A stretch of 64,000 nucleotides of DNA from Verrucomicrobia bacterium LW23. Lineage in GTDB: Bacteria; Verrucomicrobiota; Verrucomicrobiia; Methylacidiphilales; UBA1321. Below the pieces are notes generated by a model, which was not told where the DNA came from, did no database searches, and was given only the letters and a program-made list of their open reading frames with translations. The translations under genes and the position numbers were made by a program. Positions 54,300 through 63,200 of this stretch are shown in pieces. How positions within the stretch are numbered: position 1 is the stretch's first letter; every line of letters begins with the position of its first letter. Location: contig QAZA01000025.1 in NCBI GenBank assembly GCA_003054695.1, positions 62,001 through 126,000 on the forward strand. Direction: 5' to 3'.

Positions 54300-54953
54300 T
54301 TAGTACCAGTTGTCCAGGTCGCCGGGAGGGTAGTCGCGGACGACCATGGAGTCGTAGGGGGGCTGCTTCATGGTGCCGTAGGTGCCCCAGCGGCACGGGC
54401 CGTAGCGCTTTTTGATGACGACGCGCTCCTCGGTGTAGCCGTAGTAGACGGAGGCGCCCTGGCCGCGGGAGGAGTAGGTGCACATGGCCTTGGGGTCGGG
54501 TGCGCCGACGTCGCCGGTGACGGTGGTTTGGCAGAGGGTCTGGTTATCCAGGCGCTTGCGGTTGCCGCCGGTGCCGCAGGCTTTGGTCATGTAGACGGGC
54601 TCGCGGCGGGTGCGGACGTAGCGGCGCTCCACCACCATTTCTTCATATTCCTCGGCGGGGGGAACGTTGGTGATGGGGAAGGGTGCGGTGGCGACGTCAA
54701 CAACGCCCAGCGCCATGTCCTGGAGCATGCGGCTGGGGCCCTGTACCAGGAGGCCTTTGAAGAAAGCGACGGTTTCGCCTTCGGTCTGGAGCAACGTATA
54801 GTGCGAGTCCAGAATTTCCGCCGGCGCCACAAAAATGTTCGCCAGTCCGCGACCGAGCTTGTCGTAAAAATTGTCCTTACGGGGAAGGCTGATATCCGCC
54901 CGCGCCGAGAGGAGGCTTGCGGCCAACAGGATCAGGAGTAGCGTTCGTTTCAT
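54300..54953 (-). CDS. Secreted protein, exosortase-system-associated TIGR04073-like
   Basis: The 217-residue protein has a signal peptide (MKRTLLLILLAASLLSARA). The segment RKDNFYDKLGRGLANIFVAP followed by AEI and a hydrophobic stretch GLLVQGPSRMLQDMALGVVDVATAPFP matches the core of the exosortase-associated TIGR04073 family. The remaining half is Tyr/Arg-rich with four Cys and ends PPGDLDNWY. Members are known mainly by genomic co-occurrence with exosortase systems; no exosortase or PEP-CTERM tail is visible in this window. It converges with uvrA at a shared terminator. Confidence 0.7.
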   Translation of the reverse strand: MKRTLLLILLAASLLSARADISLPRKDNFYDKLGRGLANIFVAPAEILDSHYTLLQTEGETVAFFKGLLVQGPSRMLQDMALGVVDVATAPFPITNVPPAEEYEEMVVERRYVRTRREPVYMTKACGTGGNRKRLDNQTLCQTTVTGDVGAPDPKAMCTYSSRGQGASVYYGYTEERVVIKKRYGPCRWGTYGTMKQPPYDSMVVRDYPPGDLDNWY

Positions 54954-55200
54954 GCGATGTGAAATCTGTCGATAGCGTGGAAAAATTGCAAGGGAAAAAT
55001 AGCGTTATTCTTTATTTAAGAGGATTATTTGCAGTGAGTTGCGCAGATGTATAGTTACCGATAGTATATGCATGTTTAACTGTAATAAGTCGCCATCACG
55101 GTATTCACTTCCAAGGCCCCGCTCTGTATATAAAAGTGGCCATTATAACGAGATGCCGATTGACACCATGCAGGGCATCGTGGCTTATGTGGGGGTAGTG

Positions 55201-56607
55201 ATGATGATCCGAGCTCATGCTTTGCAGGCCCACCGGTTTTGTCGTATAAGCCGGTTCCTCCTTTTTGTGGCCTGCGCCCTCGTCGCCCTTAGCCCCCTTG
55301 CCTGGGGCGAAGAGGCGCCGCCCCCACCCGCCGCGCCAGCGCCCGCTTCCACCAACGGGGCGGATGCGCCGCCAGCGCCCGCGCCCGCATCCGACGCCCC
55401 GGCAACGCCCAAAGCCACCAAGACGTATACGCTAGAGGAGCTGAAGGAAAATGAGGAGATTGCGGAGCTGTACCAGGCAAACATTGCCGAGATCGGCATG
55501 GCGACGGTCGAGAACCTCACGCGCAATCTTTTACCTTCTGTCGCGCTGATTTCGGCCATCGGATCGTGGATCGGCTTTACCATTGTCGCGCACGTCATTG
55601 CCATGATGATCGCGCCCCTGCGCGCCGGTCTGGCCCGGGCCATTGCCTTTGGCGGCGCTCAGGCGATCGTAACCGCGGTGCTGGTGGTGGTGACGTTCTT
55701 TGTCGCCACGGACCTTGTGCTGTTTGCGGTTACGGGCGGCAGCAGCGGTTCGTTCAGCTCCAACATTGTGGTGTTGCTGGGGATGGTTCCGTTTTGCTTT
55801 GTATGCTACGTCGTGGTGTCATTGCTGGTTTATGAGATTCCCTTTGGCCGCGCGATGCTCTTTGGCGTTCTTGTCTTCTTTGCCGGCGGCATAGTGGTGG
55901 TGCCTGTTAATATTGTGTTGTTCCATATAGGCGCGCCCATGCTGAAGGCGGACACGGCCGCGGAGGCGCCTGTGCTGGATATTCTGGCTGCGGCGCTTGC
56001 CAAAAAGAATACGACGCTGCGCGAGCAGGTGGCCGCGAAGGAGCAGGAGCTGGAGAAGATCAAGACGGAAAGCGACGATTTGTTGACGCAAAAGGCTGCG
56101 GTGGAGAAAGATCTGGAAGGAAAAAAGGCCAAGCTGGCAGAGGCGCAAAAGGCCGACAAGATTGCCTTTGCACTGATTGGCAAGCTGCTGGACGAGGGCA
56201 AACGGGCCGAAGCGCTGGCCGCCTACAAGACGTTTGCCGCCACCCGCACCAGCGAGTTCGCCACGTTTGCACAGCAGCGTGTGGCGGAGCTGGAGGCGGA
56301 GGACGCCGAGCGTATTGCCGCGGCCGAGAAGGCGAAGGCCGACGCCGAGCGTGCCAGGGCCGAGGCGGAGGCGCGCTTCCGCAGCCGGCTGGCCAGTGGG
56401 GAGGCTACGATTTCGGAGATCCGCAACAAGATTCTGGGCCTGAGCCGCGAGGAAGTAGTGGGTGTGCTTGGGGAGCCCACGGAGCGCCGGGCGGACACGT
56501 TTATTTACAACAGGATACGGCTTGCAGATCCGTTAACGGGCGACCGGAAATACCTGGGCGTGCGGTTTCACGCGGGCGTGGTGCAGACGGTGATCTATGT
56601 GGATTAA
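55201..56607 (+). CDS. Membrane protein with coiled coil and BamE/SmpA-like C-terminal domain
   Basis: From ATG 55201 the product has 468 residues: an N-terminal signal-like helix (about 15-37, ending WGEE), a Pro/Ala-rich linker, and a membrane region with four hydrophobic helices (about 110-250). A charged coiled coil (about 280-330) and a short helical tetratricopeptide-like segment (TFAATRTSEFATFAQQRVAELEA) follow. The C-terminal domain runs ISEIRNKILGLSREEVVGVL to GEPTERR, then strands, resembling the BamE/SmpA fold. In-frame starts further upstream (to 55039) exist, but only from about 55153-55201 does the sequence look coding. The function is unknown. The next gene is a smaller relative with the same C-terminal domain, 18 bases downstream. 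Confidence 0.7.
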   Translation: MMIRAHALQAHRFCRISRFLLFVACALVALSPLAWGEEAPPPPAAPAPASTNGADAPPAPAPASDAPATPKATKTYTLEELKENEEIAELYQANIAEIGMATVENLTRNLLPSVALISAIGSWIGFTIVAHVIAMMIAPLRAGLARAIAFGGAQAIVTAVLVVVTFFVATDLVLFAVTGGSSGSFSSNIVVLLGMVPFCFVCYVVVSLLVYEIPFGRAMLFGVLVFFAGGIVVVPVNIVLFHIGAPMLKADTAAEAPVLDILAAALAKKNTTLREQVAAKEQELEKIKTESDDLLTQKAAVEKDLEGKKAKLAEAQKADKIAFALIGKLLDEGKRAEALAAYKTFAATRTSEFATFAQQRVAELEAEDAERIAAAEKAKADAERARAEAEARFRSRLASGEATISEIRNKILGLSREEVVGVLGEPTERRADTFIYNRIRLADPLTGDRKYLGVRFHAGVVQTVIYVD

Positions 56608-56625
56608 GGACCGGGAATATTGCGT

Positions 56626-57354
56626 ATGACTACCGATAACATGCTTGAGATCAACTGCTTGCGTACATGGTCGCTGGCCCGGAGCGTTGTGGCGGCGATG
56701 TGTGTGGCGGTGGCCTTTGCCGGCCTGGCCGGCGAGGCGCGCGCGGAAGACAAGCCCGTGTTTGCCGATGAATATGAGGCGTATAACCAGCTCAAGAAGA
56801 AGCTGGCGGACCTGGAGAAAGCGGTAAAGGACGCGGCCGCGAAAGCGCCGGAGATCAAGCAGCAGACCGAGGCCATCAAGGAGCAGGACGCGAAAATTGA
56901 CTCGCAGATTGCCAACCTGCAGTACATGGACAAGATGGCGTTTGAGAAGCTGGGTAAAGGTGCGGATGTGCCTGCCAATGTGGCGCTTGCACGTGCGTTT
57001 ATTCGCGACTACCCCACCAGCGAGTACCGGCCCAAAGCGGAGGAACAACTGGCCAAACTGACGAGCGTCATCGAAGACGAGACCGCACGCCGGGCCAGGG
57101 CTGAGGAAGAGGCGCGCGCCGCCAAAAAGGCGCTGGAGGACAAGTTTACGCGTCGCGAGATGTCGCTGGATGAAATACGCTCGTACCTGCGTGGCAAGAG
57201 CCAGATTGAAATCGTGAAGCTGATGGGCGAGCCAATTGAGCGAAAGCTCAACTACTGGGACTATCGCGGCTCGTTTATCGTGGATGGCGGCAAGCGCAAG
57301 GCCGTTACGCTGATGTTTGACGCGGGGCGGGTAACCAACGTATTGGCGCGGTAA
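56626..57354 (+). CDS. Secreted coiled-coil protein with BamE/SmpA-like C-terminal domain
   Basis: The 242-residue product has a signal peptide (cleavage near ARAEDK, about residue 42). It then has a coiled coil (about 55-110, NQLKKKLADLEKAVKDAAAK-like), a TPR-like stretch (ALARAFIRDYPTSEYRPKAE) and a C-terminal domain (MSLDEIRSYLRGKSQIEIVK, LMGEPIERK, YRGSFIVDGGKRKAVTLMFD) like the BamE/SmpA fold. This C-terminal domain parallels that of the gene 18 bases upstream, so they are likely co-transcribed and related by duplication. I chose ATG 56626; a TTG at 56620 is also in frame. Periplasmic location expected. Role unknown. Confidence 0.72.
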   Translation: MTTDNMLEINCLRTWSLARSVVAAMCVAVAFAGLAGEARAEDKPVFADEYEAYNQLKKKLADLEKAVKDAAAKAPEIKQQTEAIKEQDAKIDSQIANLQYMDKMAFEKLGKGADVPANVALARAFIRDYPTSEYRPKAEEQLAKLTSVIEDETARRARAEEEARAAKKALEDKFTRREMSLDEIRSYLRGKSQIEIVKLMGEPIERKLNYWDYRGSFIVDGGKRKAVTLMFDAGRVTNVLAR

Positions 57355-57428
57355 ACCGGGTTTGCCCGTGGGAAGGGGAGGCTGCTTGCTAAAGCGGAGG
57401 ATTTTTGTCTTCTTTCACGGTTTCCCCG

Positions 57429-57456
57429 TTGACACACCGCCCTTTCCCAACATAAT
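57429..57456 (+). promoter_or_regulatory. Sigma-70-type promoter of the A-type Fe-S carrier gene
   Basis: TTGACA (57429-57434), a 16-base spacer and CATAAT (57451-57456) form a near-consensus promoter. Transcription would begin around 57463, leaving a leader of only about five bases before ATG 57468, so the mRNA is essentially leaderless. Confidence 0.7.
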
Positions 57457-57467
57457 TTATCCTTATT

Positions 57468-57806
57468 ATGAGCACCGCTACTGAGCCCCGAGTCGACCTG
57501 ACCGAAGCCGCCGCACAGGCCATCCGTGGCATTCTGGGAGAAGCCGCGGACTCCAAAGGTCTGCGCATTTATGTGGAAGCGGGCGGCTGTTCCGGAATGT
57601 CGTACGCCATGGAGATGAGCGGGAAGAAGGAGGGTGACGTGGAGTTTGTCAGCCACGGCACGCGCCTGTTTGTGGACGAAACGGCGCTGACTTACCTCAA
57701 GGGCTCCGTCATCGACTACCAGGATACGCTTACGGCCTCGGGCTTCCGCATTCAGAATCCCAACGCGCGCCATACATGCGGTTGCGGCACCTCGTTTGAG
57801 GCGTAA
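57468..57806 (+). CDS. A-type iron-sulfur cluster carrier (IscA/ErpA/HesB family)
   Basis: A 112-residue protein with the family's three conserved cysteines: Cys41 in GGCSGM, Cys104 and Cys106 in CGCGTSFEA. The spacing fits IscA/ErpA/SufA, which bind and transfer Fe-S clusters to apoproteins. The N-terminal VDLTEAAAQAIRGIL and the middle DVEFVSHGTRLFVDETAL are also typical. It is not next to isc or suf genes, so which paralogue it is (ErpA-like or SufA-like) is unresolved. It seems monocistronic, with its own promoter and a strong terminator. Confidence 0.92.
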   Translation: MSTATEPRVDLTEAAAQAIRGILGEAADSKGLRIYVEAGGCSGMSYAMEMSGKKEGDVEFVSHGTRLFVDETALTYLKGSVIDYQDTLTASGFRIQNPNARHTCGCGTSFEA

Positions 57807-57860
57807 GTTGTTGTCGGACAAAGGGAAAGCGTGAGCAGCACGCAGGCAGGGTTGTGATTG

Positions 57861-57890
57861 CGCGCGAAGCATTATTCGCGCGTATTTTTT
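57861..57890 (+). terminator. Rho-independent terminator
   Basis: CGCGCGAA and TTCGCGCG form a perfect 8-bp stem around GCATTA, followed by TATTTTTTT. It ends the A-type Fe-S carrier transcript. Confidence 0.92.
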
Positions 57891-58020
57891 TGATAAAGAA
57901 ATGCGTGCAAACTTGGCGAGGATTACTATTATACGGGCTTTCCACGCCAACGCCCGCCGCTGATCGCACGCCGATCCGCACCATGACCGATCGGGCGCTG
58001 GCATCCTAACCCTACCTTCC

Positions 58021-58770
58021 ATGACGACTTCCTCGACCCGTCCTTCCCACCGTGCAAGCTCGGGATTTCTGGTTCCGGCATTGCAACTTGTTGGCGCTTT
58101 TGCGGTTGCCGCCGCGTGCGTGATCTTTGTCTCCGGCTGTCAGTCCATCCCCGCCAAGGGCTCCGCCTCCACCGGCCGCGATGACTACGACGCCGTGGCC
58201 TACAAGCCCAAAAATCCCGATCGCGTTACCGTCAAGGTGTCGATCGACAAGCAGATGATTTACGTGCTGGAAGACGGTCAGCCCCTGCTGGTTACGGCCA
58301 CGTGCGTCGGCACCGCCGCCAAGCCCACCCCGCTGGGCAACTTCCGCGTTACGGGCAAGATTATCGACAAGCGCTCCAATACTTACGGCTTCTGGAAGAA
58401 CAACGACACCGGCCAGATTATCGGTGGTGAATCCCGCAACCGCCCGGCCGGCAACTGGTCCTACAAGGGGTACCCCATGGGCTACTGGGTGGAGTTTCAC
58501 CCCGGCTACGGTTTCCATCAGGGCTATGTGTGGCCGCAGCCCCGCACGCACGGTTGCCTGCGTCTGCACCATCGCGTAGCGCCCAAGTTCTACCAGCTGG
58601 TTAAGGTCGGCACGCCGATCAACATTGCGCACAGCCAGCCCGAGGACGCGACACTTGGCGCCGCCCACACGGCCCGCCCTACCGACTACCTGCTGCCTGA
58701 TCCCCCCATGTCGGTGATGATCAGCCCCGAGGCTTTCTCGGGCGGTCACACTGTGCTGCAGGATCGCTAA
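58021..58770 (+). CDS. L,D-transpeptidase (YkuD) lipoprotein
   Basis: The 249-residue protein has an N-terminal signal with a lipobox (VIFVSGC, Cys at about residue 40). The YkuD domain starts VTVKVSIDKQMIYVLEDG and includes TPLGNFRVTGK and HPGYGFHQG. The catalytic block is RTHGCLRLHH with nucleophile Cys179. It forms or edits 3-3 cross-links in peptidoglycan or attaches proteins to it, in the periplasm. The motif reads HGCLRL where SHGCIRL is usual. About 60 residues follow the active-site block. The start is preceded by TACCTTCC, without a Shine-Dalgarno motif. It stands alone between two terminator-like hairpins. Confidence 0.9.
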   Translation: MTTSSTRPSHRASSGFLVPALQLVGAFAVAAACVIFVSGCQSIPAKGSASTGRDDYDAVAYKPKNPDRVTVKVSIDKQMIYVLEDGQPLLVTATCVGTAAKPTPLGNFRVTGKIIDKRSNTYGFWKNNDTGQIIGGESRNRPAGNWSYKGYPMGYWVEFHPGYGFHQGYVWPQPRTHGCLRLHHRVAPKFYQLVKVGTPINIAHSQPEDATLGAAHTARPTDYLLPDPPMSVMISPEAFSGGHTVLQDR

Positions 58771-58789
58771 GGCACGCACCTTCCCGCTC

Positions 58790-58819
58790 GCCCCTTCCTC
58801 ACCAGCGTGCGGAAGGGGC
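58790..58819 (+). terminator. GC-rich hairpin after the L,D-transpeptidase gene
   Basis: GCCCCTTCC and GGAAGGGGC form a perfect 9-bp stem with a 12-base loop, followed by TTGCATTG. It lies 20 bases after the stop codon and is probably a moderately strong terminator. Confidence 0.6.
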
Positions 58820-58959
58820 TTGCATTGTGCAGTAGTATCGCTGTTAACTTGCTTACTTGATGTGACCTGTAGGGCAGAGCAGGGCGCCGCACGATGCTGC
58901 AACGGCCGCCCGCCCGGCCTGCCCGCCGGCACGCAGCTAACCCAGCACGGCAATCGGCA

Positions 58960-60264
58960 ATGGCCCACAACCACAACGTGTCGGACGAGCCCCGCTCCGC
59001 CCCCCATCACCCGGGGCCGCTGGTGACTGAGGAGTACCCCACCACGCAGCAAAAAGCGGTGATATGGGGGGCAGCCACCGCGCTGAGCTGGGTCGTCATC
59101 CTTGCCATCATCGGGGCCGGCGTGTATCTGGGGCTCATGTTTGTCGGCCTCATGTGGCCTGTCCTGCTTCCCGTGGGCGTCGCCGGTGTTGTCGCCTTTT
59201 TGCTCGATCCCGCGGTGGAGGCCCTGGTCAAGCGCGGCTACTCCCGCGCCGCGTCCATCTGGATACTCCTGGCCCTGGTGGCCCTGGTCGGCTCTCTGCT
59301 GCTCCTCTACATCGTTCCGCCTCTGGTCAAGCAGATCATGGAGATGTCCGAGGGCGTCCCCAAAGTGGTGGAGTTTGCCAAGCGCCAGGCGGCCGACTAC
59401 CTGGCCATTCCGGAGCTCAACAAATGGGTGGCCGATCACTCAAACGACATCCAGACCTACGCCCTTAAGGTGGGCGACACCGTCTTCAAAACACTGGGCA
59501 ACCAGGTGCAGCAAATCATCGGCTGGTTCGGCTTCGCGATCGGCTTTCTCTTCGTCCCCATCCTCGTCTTCTACTTCCTGATTGAGAAGGAGGCGATCAG
59601 CGAAAACTGGACAACCTACCTCCCGCTTCATCGATCGTGGTGGCGCGAGGAGGTCGTCATTGTCCTGCGGGAGATCAACTACTACCTGGTTATCTTCTTT
59701 CGCGGCCAGGTGGTTGTGGCCATTATTGTCGGCCTGCTGACGGCGCTCGGCCTGCAGATTATTGGCCTGAAGTACGCGCTTATTGTCGGCATGATGGCCG
59801 GCATCCTGGGCATCATCCCGTTTTTTGGCATCGCCACCAGCCTCATCGCCGGCCTGGCCATAGCCTACCTCACCACCGCACCGGGCGACGCCCTGTGGCT
59901 GATGCCGCTCAAAGTCATCATCGTCTTCAGCGTGGTGCAGTTTGCGGAGGGCTTCTTTATTACCCCGCGCATTATGGGCGAGGCCACCGGCCTCCACCCC
60001 GCGGCGGTCATGATCAGCATCCTTGTCTGGAGCATCATCCTGCCAGGCTTCCTCGGCCCCATCCTGGCCATCCCATTTACCGCCACCCTGCGCGTCCTCA
60101 TGTTCCGCTACATCTGGCTGCACGGCACCCACGACGGCGAGGATGCTGACGGGAAGAACGCGCCCCCCGCTGTCGTCCTGGCCGACGGCTCCCCCGCCAC
60201 CCAGCGCGTCGCCCTCGTCCCCGTCAAAAAAGCGCTGAAAAAGGATGGCGCGACCGGCGCCTAG
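58960..60264 (+). CDS. AI-2E family transporter (YdiK/PerM-like membrane protein)
   Basis: From ATG 58960 a 434-residue polytopic protein: two early helices (about 32-70), a third at about 85-110, then the long helical loop with PPLVKQIMEMSEGVPKVVEF that marks the family. After it come FLFVPILVFYFLIEKE, REINYYLVIFFRGQV, LKYALIVGMMAGILGIIPFFG and the C-terminal helices. About eight transmembrane helices fit the family. Members export diverse small molecules or act as Na+/H+ antiporters; the AI-2 link is historical and cannot be inferred here. An open frame begins at 58894, but the extra 22 residues are Arg/Pro-rich and look untranslated. Confidence 0.9.
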   Translation: MAHNHNVSDEPRSAPHHPGPLVTEEYPTTQQKAVIWGAATALSWVVILAIIGAGVYLGLMFVGLMWPVLLPVGVAGVVAFLLDPAVEALVKRGYSRAASIWILLALVALVGSLLLLYIVPPLVKQIMEMSEGVPKVVEFAKRQAADYLAIPELNKWVADHSNDIQTYALKVGDTVFKTLGNQVQQIIGWFGFAIGFLFVPILVFYFLIEKEAISENWTTYLPLHRSWWREEVVIVLREINYYLVIFFRGQVVVAIIVGLLTALGLQIIGLKYALIVGMMAGILGIIPFFGIATSLIAGLAIAYLTTAPGDALWLMPLKVIIVFSVVQFAEGFFITPRIMGEATGLHPAAVMISILVWSIILPGFLGPILAIPFTATLRVLMFRYIWLHGTHDGEDADGKNAPPAVVLADGSPATQRVALVPVKKALKKDGATGA

Positions 60265-60287
60265 CGGCCCGCATTCATTGCCGCCCG

Positions 60288-63200
60288 CTACCCTTTTGCC
60301 GCCAGCAGATACTCCAGCACGCGCAGGCGCAGGTCGTCGATGCCCAGCGCCCAGGTGGCGTTCCACGATTCGCCCAGGGCTATGCCGGCGCGGAGGCCCT
60401 CGCACAGGCCGGTGAGACGGGCGCCTTCGGGCTCGCCCGCAATGCCGGCGATCATTTGCGAGATGCGCGCCGATTCCTCCGCCGAAAGCGAAGTGAGCGC
60501 ATGTACAAGCTCCACGCCTAACATCCTGTGGTGTAACGGTATGGACCAGGAAGTCGTACCGCAGCCATCCCCCGGGGCTTCGCGACGCAGCAGCGTCAGC
60601 AGGAGATTCGCGACCTGCTGCGCTGAGACAGCCGCGCTTGCCGGCGTGCCGGCGTTCGGCCCCGCTGCCCCCTCCGAGGCCTTGCGCTGAAGCACCGCGC
60701 GGATGGGCGGAACGCTCTCCTGGAGGCCAATCGCCACCTTCTTCCAGGACGTAATGGAGCGCAGCACCTCCTCCAGGGGTGCGAAAATGCCGGAGATATC
60801 AGGCAAAGGCGCCGTGCCTGCGGTGGCGATTGCCGGGTCGCTCAGCCAGCTCTCCAGCGTAGCGCTTACTTTGGCCAAACGCTCCGGCAGATCCTTGGTG
60901 GTGTTGTCCGACGCAAGAGTAAGTGATGCAGCCGCAATCAGTTGCAAGGCGGGGGCGGATAACCGGCCCGCCGCGCCGCAACTACCGCGCGCAATAGCGT
61001 CGATAGCCAGAAGCGTGGAGAACGCCTGTTGCCATGCATTCTCCTCCACCGGCAGCGGGCTGAAGACGGGTGCGGAGCCCGGAATGTGATGACTTGCAAA
61101 TACCTTGCGCGCAACAGGTTGCAGGGCGGCAAAGTGGGTGCCGGCAGTTTCCGACTCCGCCAGCCACGTCGCCGCCGCGCGGCGGGTCTCGGGCGAGCAC
61201 GGCAGCCCTGCCGCCTCATCGCGCAGCGCGCGAAAGAGGGGGACGATCAGCGAGGCATGTAACTTGCTCTGCGGCAGCAGCTTCTCCAACGTAAAGCGGG
61301 TGATCTCCAGCCGGGCCACCGTCTCGCACGTGCCGGCAAGGATATCGGCCGCGCCACGCACATGCGCCGCGGCGGCGCCACGCAGGAAGTCGGGATCAAT
61401 ATAGTGCGCGGGGTCCGGCGCGCCCGGTTCAGCCGTTTCCTTCGCCTGCCCTGCGTTGTCGGAGAGGCGGCGGACGGCGGCCTCAGCCAGCGGAACGGCC
61501 AGGCTGCGGAGCTCGACAGCGGCGATAGCTTGCCTCTGGAAGTCGCGGTACGCCTGCAAATAAGCGGTAATGCGCAAGCGCTCGGAAATCTCTGGAAGCG
61601 AAGCAGTTGCGAGGATGAGCCCAGCCAGGTAGCGGTCCAGCACCCCGGTGGTACCCGCCGCGGCCGGCGGCGCCAGAGCGGCCAGGCTGCTCCACGCCTG
61701 CGTAATCTCCGCGCTGAGGCATCCCGCCCACTCAAAGTAGGCCAGCCCGCGCGGCAAAACGTTGGCGAGAAACTCTACGTTGCTCTCCAGGAAGGAGTTA
61801 GCGGCCTCCCGTGCATCGTCCGCTGTCTCCGGCGCAATGGCAAAGGCGAGTGCGCCGGGCGCCGCGGTGCGGTAAAACGTGGCGATATCCGGGAACGCCG
61901 AGGCCTCCGCGGCCTGGCCTGTGGGCGCGGACCAGCCGGTGAGGGGGAGGCGGCGCAGCTCCTCGTAGAGCGGAAACGTGGCGCGCAGGGGCGCGAAGGG
62001 CGTTGGCTCCTGCTCGCCGGCCTGCGCGTCGGTACGCACGCCATAAAGCACGGGGCGCAGTACGGACTCCACCAGGCGGGCGGCCTCGGGGCCATGCGCA
62101 AGGTGCACGGCTTCAGCGATTTGTGCGCACATGGCTCGGAACAGGCCGTGCGGGCGTTTGAGCAAAAGCGGTTCGATCAGCGCGGCCCACCAGGTACTAA
62201 GGAACTCGGCGCGGCTCTCGATATCAGGCCCCAGAGCCAAAGCGGCGCGGCTGAGCAGGCGGCGCAGCATGCGGCGCGTGGCGGCGGCTTCGGCCTCGGA
62301 CTCGCGCAGGCCGGCAAAGTTAAGGCTAAGGCGCGAGACGATGCGGCCGGCCAGCGTCGGTGCGGCAGCCCAGATCTCGGAGCGCAATGCTGCCGCGGGG
62401 GCAAGCTCCGCCGCGATGGCCCACGACGAGGCAAGGCCGGCGGGCACCGAGGGGGTTGCCAGCAGGCGGCGGCCGGCAAGCTCCCACTCGCGCTGCACGT
62501 CCTCCAGGCGCAGGGCCGCTGGGCGGGCGGCGGCCGAGGCGACAGGGGACAGTGTGTAAAGCGTTGTCAGAGTGAGGTTAGCGGCTTCTCTGGGGCTTGT
62601 CGCAACGGGGTAGGCGTCCAACATCGCAGCCATGCTTTGCGGCACCAGTTCGGTGCCCTGGCCGGCGGCAAGCGCGGCTTCGGCGGCCTGCACCGTGGCC
62701 GGCAGGTCATCGAGAAGGCAGCAGGCTGTGCCGGCCGTGGTGTGGGGCTGCCAATAGGCGCGGTGTTGCCAGTCCAGGCGCATCTGGCCGCGCAATGCAC
62801 TGATAATCGTGCGTGCAAAGTGCCAGCTGGAGGCCTCCCGCGATGCACCTGCGGGGTGAGTGGCCAGGAACCAGCGCCGCCAGGCGCCGCGCGCCGCAAG
62901 CTCCCCGGCGTACAGGGCGGAGATGCGCTGCGCCATGTGCACGCACAGGCACAGGTCGTCCTCCATAAAGGGCGTGTTGGCAAATACTTCCATGCCCTGG
63001 CGAAGATTGGCGGCCGCGCCGGTTTCGCCGCGCACAATGGCTTGCACCCGGGCGATGCCGATGGAGCGCTCCTCCTCCACAAAGGCGATGGCGGCGCCGG
63101 TCTTGCCCAGCGCCTGCTCCAGCCAGGCCAGGGCGTCGGGGTTGGCGGCTTCCGTCGCATCGGTGCCGCGCAGGGTGGTCAGGATGATCTCCGAAAACGC

